From assembly GCA_032718475.1 (NCBI GenBank), contig JAUCBJ010008709.1, forward strand, positions 46,234 to 110,233: a stretch of 64,000 nt of DNA, read 5' to 3'. This DNA comes from Nemertoderma westbladi. Lineage: Eukaryota > Xenacoelomorpha > Nemertodermatida > Nemertodermatidae. Of the stretch, positions 41,935 through 54,290 are shown in pieces. Positions within the stretch are counted from its first letter, which is position 1. Every line of letters starts with the position of its first letter. Under the pieces are notes generated by a model. The model saw only the letters and a program-made list of their open reading frames with translations, searched no databases and was not told where the DNA came from. A program made the translations under genes and the position numbers.

Positions 41935-44795
41935 ATAAACTGTTTGATATTAAAACGTTTAAACTATTATTGTTGCACAGATGACTGGTATCATAATCTG
42001 TTCGATATTAACACGTTTAAACTATTATTGTTGCACAGATGACTGGTATCATAAACTGTTTGATATTAAAACGTTTAAACTATTATTGTTGCACAGATGA
42101 CTGGTATCATAATCTGTTCGATATTAAAACGTTTAAACTATTATTGTTTCACAGATAACTGGTATCATAAACTGTTCGATATTAACACGTTTAAACTATT
42201 ATTGTTGCACAGATAACTGGTATCATAATCTGTTCGATATTAAAACGTTTAAACTATTATTGTTGCACAGATGACTGGTATCATAATCTGTTCGATATTA
42301 AAACGTTTAAACTATTATTGTTGCACAGATAACTGGTATCATAAACTGTTCGATATTAAAACGTTTAAACTATTATTGTTGCACAGATGACTGGTATCAT
42401 AAACTGTTCGATATTAACACGTTTAAACTATTATTGTTGCACAGATGACTGGTATCATAATCTGTTCGATATTAAAACGTTTAAACTATTATTGTTGCAC
42501 AGATAACTGGTATCATAAACTGTTCGATATTAACACGTTTAAACTATTATTGTTGCACAGATAACTGGTATCATAATCTGTTCGATATTAAAACGTTTAA
42601 ACTATTATTGTTGCACAGATAACTGGTATCATAAACTGTTCGATATTAACACGTTTAAACTATTATTGTTGCACAGATGACTGGTATCATAATCTGTTCG
42701 ATATTAACACGTTTAAACTATTATTGTTGCACAGATGACTGGTATCATAAACTGTTTGATATTAAAACGTTTAAACTATTATTGTTGCACAGATGACTGG
42801 GATCATAAACTGTTCGATATTAAAACGTTTAAACTATTATTGGTGCACAGATGACTGGTATCATAAACTGTTTGATATTAAAACGTTTAAACTATTATTG
42901 ATGCACAGATGACTGGTATCATAAACTGTTTGATATTAAAACGTTTAAACTATTATTGATGCACATATGACTGGTATCATAATCTGTTCGATATTAACAC
43001 GTTTAAACTATTATTGGTGCACAGATGACTGGTATCATAAACTGTTCGATATTAAAACGTTTAAACTATTATTGTTGCACAGATAACTGGTATCATAAAC
43101 TGTTCGATATTAAAACGTTTAAACTATTATTGTTGCACAGATGACTGGTATCATAAACTGTTCGATATTAAAACGTTTAAACTATTATTGTTGCACAGAT
43201 AACTGGTATCATAAACTGTTCGATATTAAAACGTTTAAACTATTATTGATGCACAGATGACTGGTATCATAAACTGTTCGATATTAAAACGTTTAAACTA
43301 TTATTGTTGCACAGATAACTGGTATCATAAACTGTTCGATATTAAAACGTTTAAACTATTATTGTTGCACAGATGACTGGTATCATAAACTGTTTGATAT
43401 TAAAACGTTTAAACTATTATTGATGCACATATGACTGGTATCATAATCTGTTCGACATTAAAACGTTTAAACTATTATTGTTGCACAGATGACTGGTATC
43501 ATAATCTGTTCGATATTAAAACGTTTAAACTATTATTGTTGCACAGATAACTGGTATCATAAACTGTTCGATATTAAAACGTTTAAACTATTATTGTTGC
43601 ACAGATGACTGGTATCATAATCTGTTCGATATTAAAACGTTTAAACTATTATTGTTGCACAGATAACTGGTATCATAAACTGTTCGATATTAACACGTTT
43701 AAACTATTATTGTTGCACAGATAACTGGTATCATAATCTGTTCGATATTAAAACGTTTAAACTATTATTGTTGCACAGATAACTGGTATCATAAACTGTT
43801 CGATATTAACACGTTTAAACTATTATTGTTGCACAGATGACTGGTATCATAATCTGTTCGATATTAACACGTTTAAACTATTATTGTTGCACAGATGACT
43901 GGTATCATAAACTGTTTGATATTAAAACGTTCAAACTATTATTGTTGCACAGATGACTGGGATCATAAACTGTTCGATATTAAAACGTTTAAACTATTAT
44001 TGGTGCACAGATGACTGGTATCATAAACTGTTTGATATTAAAACGTTTAAACTATTATTGATGCACAGATGACTGGTATCATAAACTGTTCGATATTAAA
44101 ACGTTTAAACTATTATTGTTGCACAGATGACTGGTATCATAAACTGTTCGATATTAACACGTTTAAACTATTATTGTTGCACAGATGACTGGTATCATAA
44201 TCTGTTCGATATTAACACGTTTAAACTATTATTGTTGCACAGATGACTGGTATCATAAACTGTTTGATATTAAAACGTTCAAACTATTATTGTTGCACAG
44301 ATGACTGGGATCATAAACTGTTCGATATTAAAACGTTTAAACTATTATTGGTGCACAGATGACTGGTATCATAAACTGTTTGATATTAAAACGTTTAAAC
44401 TATTATTGATGCACAGATGACTGGTACCATAAACTGTTCGATATTAAAACGTTTAAACTATTATTGTTGCACAGATGACTGGTATCATAAACTGTTCGAT
44501 ATTAAAACGTTTAAACTATTATTGTTGCACAGATGACTGGTATCATAAACTGTTCGATATTAAAACGTTTAAACTATTATTGTTGCACAGATGACTGGTA
44601 TCATAAACTGTTCGATATTAACACGTTTAAACTATTATTGTTGCACAGATGACTGGTATCATAAACTGTTCGATATTAAAACGTTTAAACTATTATTGTT
44701 GCACAGATGACTGGTATCATAAACTGTTTGATATTAAAACGTTTAAACTATTATTGTTGCACAAATGACTGGTATCATAAACTGTTCGATATTAA
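41935..44795 (+). repeat. 58-bp satellite, array 2 (about 49 monomers)
   Basis: Same monomer, phase and orientation as array 1. A marker variant ACTGGGATCAT occurs near 42799, 43959 and 44308, with matching neighbours (GTTCAAAC in the last two), showing block duplications of 20 and 6 monomers. Confidence 0.97.
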
Positions 44796-46520
44796 CCCTA
44801 TTACCACTGGGGTGTTTTGACCATTAGCACCACTGGGGGGGGGGGGGGGGGGGGCGATTCGGCCCACCCACTATATTTTTGTAGTCGTCCAATGAAATCC
44901 TACAAAATTTGGGCTGTTGGTGAAACAACTATAGATGAACACTACCAAACCTTAAAAAATTAAAATTTCATAAGCAGGGACTCATAATTTTGATGAAAAA
45001 TAAAAGTAGTCCCAGGACAAAATTACAAAATTTTTTTCGTTTTCTAAAAACTAATAGTGAGGCAGTGTTGTCTAGATTTAGTAGGTTTTTCAAGACGCTG
45101 AATCGAATGTGATTATATTCCACCTCCAAAAATTGAAGTGGATGCTATTTTTCGTGCACCTAAGAAGTGGGCGTGGCACTTCAAATTTTGAAAAATTAGA
45201 TATTCAGAAAATGCCCCTAATTTTTTTATTTCAACGCATCTTTATGGGTTTTCTGGGCCGCTGAATCGATTGAAAGTAATATAGAAGCCTGAAGACTGAG
45301 TGGTTCGCCATTTTTGGTGCACCAAAATTAGGGCGTGGCACTTCAAATTTTGAAAAAAACGAGATTCGGAAAATAAACCAAAATTGAAATTTTAACGAAT
45401 TTATTTAGGTTTTCCAGACCGCTGAATCGATTGAAAGTAATATAGAAGCCTGAAGACTTAGAAGTTAGCCATTTTTTGAAATCAAAACTTTAGTGTTTTT
45501 TCCGAATAAAGTAATTTTGAAAATTTGAAGTGCCACGCCCTAATTTTGGTGCACCGAAAATTACGTACACAAAGGATTTGAGGCTTCTATATTACTTTCA
45601 ATCGATTCAGCGCTCCAGAAAACCTATAAAATTAATTTGAAATCAAAACTTTAGTGAATTTTCCGAATCTCGTATTTTTCAAAATTTGAAGTGCCACGCC
45701 CTAATTTTGGTGCACCAAAAATGGCGAACCACTAAGTCTTCAGGCTTCTATATTACTTTCAATCGATTCAGCGCTCCAGAAAACCTATAAAAATGCTTTG
45801 CAAATCAAAACTTTAGTGTATTTTCCGAATCTCGTATTTTTCAAAATTTGAAGTGCCACGCCCTAATTTTGGTGCACCAAAAATGGCGAACCACTAAGTC
45901 TTCAGGCTTCTATATTACTTTCAATCGATTCAGCGCTCCAGAAAACCTATAAAAATGCTTTGCAAATCAAAACTTTAGTGTATTTTCCGAATCTCGTATT
46001 TTTCAAAATTTGAAGTGCCACGCCCTAATTTTGGTGAACCAAAAATGGCGAACCACTAAGTCTTCAGGCCTCTATACTACTTTTAATCGATTCAGCGCTC
46101 CAGAAAACCAATAAAAATGCTTCGAAATTAGAACTTTAGTAAATTTTCCGAATAAAGTAATTTTGAAATTTTAAAGTGCCACGCCCTAAATTTGGTGCTC
46201 CAAAAATGACGTACCACTACACTTACATACTTGTATAGAGCCTTAGAGTGATCCAAACCCATAAAAATAAATAAAAATAGCCCAAACATAAATAATTACT
46301 AAATCACGAATGACTTTGTAAAATTCGAAAATTTCAAAAAATTTGGCACCCACATCGAAAAGTAGAATTCCAATTGCAACGGCGTTTTTTGCAAAAGATG
46401 CGGCATTAAATTTGGCTAATTCTCACAAAAAATTGGGCCGGTACGTAATGTGGTTGCATAGTTACAGCAACTAAAAACTAGGAAGGGGCCGATTCGGCTC
46501 CCCCCCCAGTGGTAATAGGG
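44796..46520. mobile_element. piggyBac-type MITE (1,725 bp), TTAA target
   Basis: TTAA at 44792-44795 and 46521-46524 flank inverted ends CCCTATTACCACTGGGG. TTAA duplication and CCC/GGG-type ends are the piggyBac signature. There is no transposase. The interior is built from a ~170-bp module (GTGCCACGCCCTAATTTTGG...ACTTTCAATCGATTCAGC) present about twice in one orientation (45130-45480) and four times in the other (45520-46200). A G-run of about 20 lies at 44836-44854. Confidence 0.85.
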
Positions 46521-46827
46521 TTAACACGTTTAAACTATTCTGGTATCATAAACTGTTCGATATTAAAACGTTTAAACTATTATTGTTGCACAGATGACTG
46601 GTATCATAAACTGTTCGATATTAAAACGATTTAACTATTATTGTTGCACAGATGACTGGTATCATAAACTGTTTGATATTAAAACGTTTAAACTATTATT
46701 GATGCACAGATGACTGGTATCATAAACTGTTTGATATTAAAACGTTTAAACTATTATTGTTGCACAGATGACTGGTATCCTAAACTGTTTGATATTAAAA
46801 CGTTTAAACTATTATTGTTGCACAGAA
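46521..46827 (+). repeat. 58-bp satellite, array 3
   Basis: About five monomers, the first shortened (ACTATTCTGGTATCAT). Ends ...CACAGAA, which is also the BEL-B target site. Confidence 0.95.
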
Positions 46828-47236
46828 TGTCCCGAAATAACACAGGGTAGTTGCGATTTCCAGACTTAAAATAAACGCGATGGTTTGTTGTTACCGCGTA
46901 TGTGTTTGATAGCATTTGGGAGAGCGATTTATATAATAAGGGGTTAAGTAAAAATACTTCCTGATTCACTTATTCAATTAAGGGTATAGTATACATACAT
47001 GTTGTTTAGGCCTATTTACTGACACCATGACAGACATACACAGCAGAAATCAACGTAGTCATAAGCAAGTTAAAAGAATAATAATAAAAACATAAACCGG
47101 TACCCACTTCATATCAGAATAACTGTAATCGGATAATTACTTACGTCATACTAAAAATAACTTAAAAGAAGAGCGAGATTCAAAAACAAACGCTTTCTTA
47201 TATAACAAAATACATAATGAAATAATATTTTGTACA
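46828..47236 (-). repeat. BEL-B 3' LTR
   Basis: 409 bp. On the minus strand it starts TGTACAAAATATTATTTC and ends TTTCGGGACA. Confidence 0.95.
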
Positions 47237-47454
47237 TTCCCGCCAGCCAAGGAATAAACTAAGTAAATATTTCCTCAATAAACTAATCATAAGAAATTTA
47301 ACACATACAGTAAATAACTCAATAATTCCCCCAAAAACTAATTGTAAGAAAATAACACATACAGAAAATAACTCAAATTGCATAACATATACTAATGAAC
47401 TTTGAAACATAGCACAATATATCAACTAAAATAGTTTACATAGAAAATATAAAT
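47237..47454 (-). other. BEL-B 3' untranslated region with purine tract
   Basis: Minus-strand GGCTGGCGGGAA abuts the 3' LTR (47237-47248). A block of about 60 bp (AACACATACAGTAAATAACTC) is tandemly duplicated here. Confidence 0.7.
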
Positions 47455-49935
47455 CTATATCTCTGAGACTGATGAATCGCTATTCGAAACATCCTCGTAA
47501 TATTCTTTCAGTTTCTCACGGGATCGTATTGCGGCTACACGATGGGGTTTTGTAGTGTTAACTTGCGGTGAACGAATCGGTGGGACAATTGGGACATCCG
47601 ATAGATCCACTAATGGTGAAACGGGACACTCTAGAGGGTACAAGAGTTTGATAGGACGTTTAGAGAGTCCAGTTTGGGTCTTTACGGATACAGAACGTAT
47701 CCATCCGTCTTTACTAGGAAAGAGTTCAATGACCTTGCCGAGAGGCCATTGCATGCGGGGTCTACGGGAACCAACTAGGACGATATCTCCTACTTTTGGG
47801 ATATGTTTGGGTTCAGAAGAATTCCATCGATGGAACTCTCGTAAAGAAGTTAAATACTCATGGTTCCAACGTGACCAGCAATCAGAAATAAGTGTGATAA
47901 CACGCTGATGACGTTTAGTAAGGGATCGTCTCTCACCATAAGAAGGATCTTTATTAAAATCCTTATCGATGAGGGGTAAAGGCAACCCAGTTAGACGACG
48001 ACCATATAGGAGTTGAGAAGGTGTCAGGGGTAAGGGCTCGTCCCTATCCGCAGTAACGTAAGTAAGGGGTCTGTCATTCATGTAAGCTTCAACTTCATAG
48101 GCTACAGTAACCAACTCTTGATAAGTAATATAAGCTCGACCTAACACTTTCTTTAGTACAATCTTAGCAATACCGATCAACCGTTCCCAGAATCCTCCCA
48201 TCCAAGGTGAGGCAACTGGAATAAAAGTCCAAATCATACGTCGTGATAATAAATAATTTTGAACAGTTGCTGTAGAATGTACAGTCTTTAGATCTAAATC
48301 AGCTGAAATAAAGGCGGAGGGGTTGTCGCTTAGCAACCGAGACGGACAACCAGAACGAGCGGTAAAACGTCGTAATGCGAACAAGAATGATTCAGTAGAA
48401 TTATCTGGCACTACTTCTAATCGTACAGCTCTAACAGTAGTGCAAGTAAACAAAGCTATGTAGGCTTTGGTGCGATCTCTGAGTAATATATGACCAGTGT
48501 AGTCTAAGCCAGTAGTTTCGAATGGAACGGAACCTGAAACCCGAAACTCAGGAAGTGGTGGAGGTGGCGGTACTGGATAAGGTCGACCAATAACACGATT
48601 ACACGTCGCACACGGACGAATAATAGAACGAACTCTCTGTCTTATCTGTGGAATCCACCAACGCTGGCGTAACTGAACGATGGTGTCAGACAGACCGCAA
48701 TGGAAATTAAACTTATGAGTGGATAATATAATCAGTTCAGTGAAAATATGTTTGCTTGGAAGTATCGCGGGGAACTTAGTTTGCCAAGGAATATTAGAAT
48801 GTTCAATACGACCTCTAGAACGTATAATATTGTCGTCATCTAGGAATAACCGTAACTGACGCACTAACGGGGGTATTTTACCTTTCTCAGTACTAGAATA
48901 ATTAAGAGATAGTAAATAATTGCTCTCTTTACTAAATATATTGCTTTGTACGCGTCGCAATAGGAATATCTCTGCTAATACGATATCGTTTACTGTAAGT
49001 GGACTAGAAAGAACTTTCCCTCCTCCGACCGGCGCAATTGTGGGATATACACGTTTGTGACTGTTATTAGTAAAACTATCCTTTAGGCGGCGAACAAAAC
49101 GCAATACCAATGCAGTAACACGTAAGAGTTTATTATAGTCACTATAATCTGATATGTTGATGACGTCATCAACATCAGAACCTGTTTCATCCAACGTAGG
49201 TAAAGAGCTAACCGTGGTATCCATAGCAACCGTTTCTTCCTTGAAAACAATTTTTTGAATTGGCCAATCAGAAACGCACATCAACCAGACCGGCCCACAA
49301 GTCCAAAAATCGGAGGACAATAATTTGATAGCAGTAATACCTCTAGTTAGCATGTCTGCCGGATTGTCCTTAGTTGGTACATAGCGAAATATTGCATTAG
49401 GACATAGTTGGTGAATTTCATCCACACGATTCTTTACATAGACGTTATTAACACAACCATTCATTGTCCAGTGTAGAGCTATTTCACTATCTGACCATAA
49501 AAAGATATTGGCTGGAATGAATTGGAAACTAAATACCTGTGTAATGTACACCAAAAGTCTTGCGCCAATGGATAATGCAGTGAGTTCGAGTTTGGGAAGG
49601 GAAGGGGCTTTACACTTAACGGGGACAACTTTAGCTCTAGCTATGACTAAGTCAGAGTTTTGGTTGTTCACACAATAAACAACTGCACCATATGCCGTTT
49701 TAGAGGCATCGCAAAAACAATGTAAACATGCACCATTACTTAAAGTCAATTGACGTTTGACTGAAAATGATGAAAGTAAATTGATATCAGAAACTTGTTT
49801 TGACCACTGTGTTGCAATATCGTCTGGGATAACTTTATCCCAACCGATATTTAATTTCCACAATTGTTGAATTAATATACGCATACCAATAGTCACGGGT
49901 AATAGTAAACCTAACGGGTCAAATAATTTACCAGC
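47455..49935 (-). pseudogene. pol: BEL-B RNase H and integrase (downstream of nonsense codon)
   Basis: In frame with the upstream ORF; separated from it only by TGA at 49936-49938. It opens with LFDPLGLLLPVTI, the end of the BEL RT region, then RNase H (HCFCDASKTAYGAVVY, LWSDSEIALHW, RYVPTKDNPADMLTRG). The integrase has a zinc motif (HCGLSDTIVQLRQRWWIPQ ... CATC) and the DDE core: TTGLDYTG (D), RLLSDNPSAF (D), WMGGFWERLIG (E), followed by a C-terminal SH3-like part (PKVGDIVLVGSRRPRMQWPLG). Without readthrough these domains would not be made. Confidence 0.92.
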
Positions 49936-52900
49936 TCAACTAACAATACCTCGCTTAGTAAAATAAGCATCGGGTGTTTTAATTTCGCGGGATGGATAAC
50001 CCAATTTATCGTTTTCGATAAACCATTTCATGCCTAAAATAGCCGGTTCATTAGTAACTACTTTAGGTCCATCGTTATTAGATTGTATAAGTTCATTTAA
50101 CTTTGGAGAGTTAGTTATCCATTCCCTTAAAGGGAATCCACCCTGTTGTAATAATTTGCTACTTTGTAAATAATAATCAATTAAATCGTTCTCGTTATCT
50201 GACATACCATGTAAGTTATCAACATATAAATTACGAATAATTATGTCAGCTATCGGCGAGTCACTTAGTTTCAAATGGTGTCTAACAGTAGCATTTAATA
50301 AAAATTGACTACAAGTAGCACCGAATAAAACTACTCTAAACCGATATGTAAGTATTGGACTACTTGGATCAAAGGGATCCTTAGGCCATAAAAATCTTGT
50401 TACATCTCGATCACATGGATCGAGACCTATTTGTAAAAACGCTTTCTCAATATCACTGATAGAACAATATTTGTTCATTCGAAAGCGTAATAAAGCATCA
50501 CATAGCATTTGGTTTAGACTAGGACCGGTATGTAAACAATCATTTAAACTTGGAGATTTCGAATTTGCCTTCGAACTACAATTGAAAACTATTCTCAATG
50601 GAGTAGTTGATGAAGTCGGTTTGATAACACCGTGATGAGGCAAATAATGAAATTTAACATTATTATTATCACCTAGCACATTATCGGTAAACCTACGAAA
50701 ATCGACAAATTCCGCGGGCTCAATAAATTTTCGGTTTAATTGTTCCCTAATAATATTATCATAACAAGATAATAAATCGCGTGATTTACGTAATTTAGAT
50801 AATATACTTTGCAAACATTTTGCAGCTAATGAATAATTAATTGGTAAGATTGGGTGATTTGACTTCCACGGTAAACTTGCCGTGTATTTATATCCGTCGA
50901 ACTGGATACTATTTTCGAATTCGATTAATGTGGAATCGTTAGAAACGTCCTTGGGTGCGTCGTAACGAATTCCGATTGAATCCAGACTCCATAACCTCTC
51001 CATACTCGCTGAGAGATCGTCTTCATCTTCGTAAAAAGGTCTCGATGTCCCAATATTAAGAGCTGTAACAACTGATGTAATGCACTCTTTATCCTCGGAT
51101 TGGGTTGAGTCAATTTGGCCCAATATTACATCCCCTAAATTAGATCGAAGTAAAGACACACCCTCTTCTATGGAAGGAATTTTTATGAAATTAAAACATT
51201 GGTCAACTCCTAAAACTAATCCAAGATCGGGTACGTTATCACCGCGAATCGGATCAGCTAAGTTAACGCCGCGAAGTATTAAGCGGTCGACGAGATCCGA
51301 TCGTCCCGGCGTCGCTAAACGCATTGGTAGCGAGTCTACCACTGCTGCAGAAACTTCGATCAATCCGTCTGATGTAACCACTGAAAATTTAGTAATATCA
51401 TAAGGATCCATTTCGCCACAATGTGTAAAACTATCGATAGCTAAGTATGTGCGAGATATTATGGTTAAACCCAATAACTCGACGATACTCCGTAATATAA
51501 AAGTTCGTTGCGATCCTGGATCTAATAACGTCCGAACGTTATAGGTTCGAGATCCATGATTATAGTATTCAATAGGCATTATGGCCGTTGGTAATAGTGA
51601 GGAATGTTCAGTGCAAACTGAACTAGAAACAGATGGATTCGATTTTTTCTTTGGTAACCGATCTGATGACGAACTACTGGAATAATGTGCGTGTAAAACC
51701 GAGTGGTGCAATCCTCCGCAAACGTAACACCGACTAGGTCTTGGGCATTCGTTCGTAGAATGGCCAGACCGTAAACAGTTTGCGCATAGATTCAATTCAT
51801 CAGTGCGAGACTTCCGTTCATCACTAGTTTTATAACGATCGCAATAACGGACACTGTGATCGCTATTGCAGAAATAACAACGGATTTTGTATCTCGGTTT
51901 TGGTTTTGTAGAATTCATTACACTCGAACCAAATGAACCGACCGAGCCGCCCTGTGGAGACGATTCCGAATGACTACCGAAGTCATTGTGTTTCTTTGAA
52001 GTATTATTTGGTTTACTTTTATTGAAGCTGGAAAGGTCCGTATCAAAGGCTGATAATTGTTCAATTTCCTCTTGAAGCGCTTTCCGAAGGTCTTCAATAT
52101 TCCAATAAGTTGTTCGTGCAGCGCGATTTATATTGTCGCGAATCTTGGTAGGGAGTTTTCGGAGGAGGATTTCAGCGAACACGTATCCGGCTTCTTCCAC
52201 GTTTCCTCCTAAATTTCGAATTCCTCTTAGTTGGGCTTCATATGTCGCTCGGAAAGTGGCTAAATCACGAGCCGTAGGCTTCGGCTCATCGATGTCGAGA
52301 ATTATATGTAAACGAGCCCGGAGGATTAATTGAGGTTTACCAAAGGTATCTCGGAGTAACTCAATGGCTTCCTCGTAATCTTCGTTGGTTCGCTGGAAGT
52401 TTGCTACGAGTTTGGCAGCGTTTCCCGAAAGTTGCCCTTCTAAATACGAGAACTTCGTAGCCCCAGCGATCTCTGTTCGTGAGTGAACAGCGTCATTGAA
52501 ACGATCCCAAAAATTTGGCCAATCGACTGGATTCCCTGAGAATGACGGCAGCTTCAACACGGGAAGTTTCTGCGGTTTCATCCCGATACCGATATGGGAT
52601 TCCACGTTTGGTGGGTGAACGTTACTACCCGGTAGCGACTCGGCGCGACCCTTCTCGTCTACAAACTGTTCGGCTCGTCGAATAGCCGAATAGATACGCA
52701 AATCTTCTTTGGAAGACGTATCAATCTCGGTAATTATACCGTCCTCGTCATTGGGATCCAATACCTGTTGAATTCTTTCGCTCAAATCCGCCAACCTCGT
52801 CCTTTGTCTCGCCGTTCCAGCAATGACGTCACGTATAGAGTCAATGTCTGGATCAGCTACCAACTCTCCTGACGTTCCGAACATCAGTCCATTTAGTTGG

Positions 52901-52968
52901 TCGAGTAAACGAGTAACTACGGATCGATGACCACGACGTTGATTTTTTAGAAATATTAAATCTTCCAT
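49936..52968 (-). pseudogene. gag-pol: BEL-B gag, protease and reverse transcriptase, ending at a nonsense codon
   Basis: 1,010 residues from ATG 52968. Gag has LPVLKLPSFSGNPVDWPNFW, the DUF1759-type signature of BEL/Pao, then cysteine-histidine motifs CYFCNSDHSVRYC, CANCLRSGHSTNEC and CYVCGGLHHSVLH. The protease follows with TLLDPGSQRTFI. The RT has YLPHHGVIKPTSSTTPLRIV, ISDIEKAFLQIGL and an active-site box NLYVDNLHG, i.e. YVDN rather than YVDD, a form I recall in other BEL elements. The stop interrupts the conserved segment just before LFDPLG; TGA for TGG is the simplest explanation. Confidence 0.93.
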
Positions 52969-53030
52969 AGCTGGTTAATAGTAGAATACAGTTAGGCCTA
53001 ATGTGTGTCAGAAAGTTCCGGCTGTCCGGT

Positions 53031-53050
53031 GATCCCGGGTCACCGCACCA
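53031..53050 (-). other. BEL-B primer binding site
   Basis: Minus-strand TGGTGCGGTGACCCGGGATC, three bases inside the 5' LTR. It is complementary to a tRNA 3' end finishing CACCGCA-CCA. The tRNA species is not assigned. Confidence 0.8.
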
Positions 53051-53053
53051 TTT

Positions 53054-53462
53054 TGTCCCGAAATAACACAGGGTAGTTGCGATTTCCAGACTTAAAATAA
53101 ACGCGATGGTTTGTTGTTACCGCGTATGTGTTTGATAGCATTTGGGAGAGCGATTTATATAATAAGGGGTTAAGTAAAAATACTTCCTGATTCACTTATT
53201 CAATTAAGGGTATAGTATACATACATGTTGTTTAGACCTATTTACTGACACCATGACAGACATACACAGCATAAATCAACGTAGTCATAAGCAAGTTAAA
53301 AGAATAATAATAAAAACATAAACCGGTACCCACTTCATATCAGAATGACTGTAATCGGATAATTACTTACGTCATACTAAAAATAACTTAAAAGAAGAGC
53401 GAGATTCAAAAACAAACGCTTTCTTATATAACAAAATACATAATGAAATAATATTTTGTACA
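53054..53462 (-). repeat. BEL-B 5' LTR
   Basis: 409 bp. Differs from the other LTR at about 53236, 53273 and 53347. Confidence 0.95.
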
Positions 53463-53705
53463 CAGAAGACTGGTATCATAAACTGTTCGATATTAAAACG
53501 TTTAAACTATTATTGTTGCACAGATGACTGGTATCATAAACTGTTCGATATTAAAACGTTTAAACTATTATTGTTGCACAGATGACTGGTATCATAAACT
53601 GTTCGATATTGAAACGTTTAAACTATTATTGTTGCACAGATGACTGGTATCATAAACTGTTCGATATTAAAACGTTTAAACTATTATTGTTGCACAGATG
53701 ACTGG
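53463..53705 (+). repeat. 58-bp satellite, array 4
   Basis: About four monomers resuming after BEL-B, starting in CAGAAGACTGG, the same variant as the target site. Confidence 0.95.
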
Positions 53706-53954
53706 TGGGGCGAGCCACGAAGTTGGCGGAGCCTTAGCGAATTGACACTGTTAGGGGGTGGGTCAATTTATGCAAATAGTTGTCGTCGTCGTCGTCGTCG
53801 TCGTTGTCGTCGTCGTTGTCGTCGTCGTTACGATTTTGACATGCTAATAACTTTGTCGGATTTAAAGCTGCCAAGTTGAAAATTTGTAGGTATCAATATG
53901 AGCAAAAGTTGAGATTTTTGAGAGACTTTCAGACACCATCAGTGCAATGGTCTC

Positions 53955-53966
53955 CCGCTAGAGGGC
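53955..53966 (+). promoter_or_regulatory. CTCF-core-like sequence 1
   Basis: CCGCTAGAGGGC fits the vertebrate/insect CTCF core (CC-N-S-Y-AG-R-K-GG-C). Motif match only. Confidence 0.35.
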
Positions 53967-54099
53967 CACATGTCTAAACATTAAATGCCCTCCCATTTCT
54001 TTGCTTTTAATCCGTTTAAGCTGAAACTTGGCAGATATGTATTAGACCATTAGCTGTGACTTTCAAAGGAGGCGAATCCATCTGCAGTTCTCCAGTCTG

Positions 54100-54111
54100 C
54101 CGCTAGAGGGC
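54100..54111 (+). promoter_or_regulatory. CTCF-core-like sequence 2
   Basis: Identical 12-mer CCGCTAGAGGGC, same orientation, 145 bp from the first. Confidence 0.35.
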
Positions 54112-54206
54112 CAACGTGACTATTTGCATAAATTGACCTACCCCCTAACAGTGTCAATTCGCTAAGGCTCTGCCAACTTCGTGCTGCGCGAAGTCCCCAC
54201 TTCGTG

Positions 54207-54290
54207 TATCATAATCTGTTCGATATTAACACGTTTAAACTAATATTGTTGCACAGATAACTGGTATCATAAACTGTTCGATATTAAAAT
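54207..54290 (+). repeat. 58-bp satellite, terminal remnant
   Basis: About 1.4 monomers resuming at TATCATAATCTGTTCG and decaying after GATATTAAAATG. Confidence 0.9.

Larger units (their letters stand above)
46828..53462 (-). mobile_element. BEL/Pao retrotransposon BEL-B, near-intact (6,635 bp)
   Basis: Two 409-bp LTRs (46828-47236 and 53054-53462) differ at about three to four positions. CAGAA duplications flank the element (46823-46827, 53463-53467). On the minus strand the order is LTR, primer site, Gag-PR-RT-RNase H-integrase, purine tract, LTR. The only visible lesion in the ~1,838-codon frame is one TGA (49936-49938). It inserted into the 58-bp satellite. Confidence 0.96.
53706..54206. 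mobile_element. Short MITE (about 500 bp) in the satellite
   Basis: Inverted repeats: CACGAAGTTGGCGGAGCCTT...TTTATGCAAATAGT at 53717-53784 pairs with 54116-54182 at about 95%. The outer ends are TGGGG...CCCCA-like. It separates ACTGG from TATCAT of one satellite monomer; only a single T could be duplicated. A (GTC)n microsatellite lies at 53783-53828. Confidence 0.75.
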
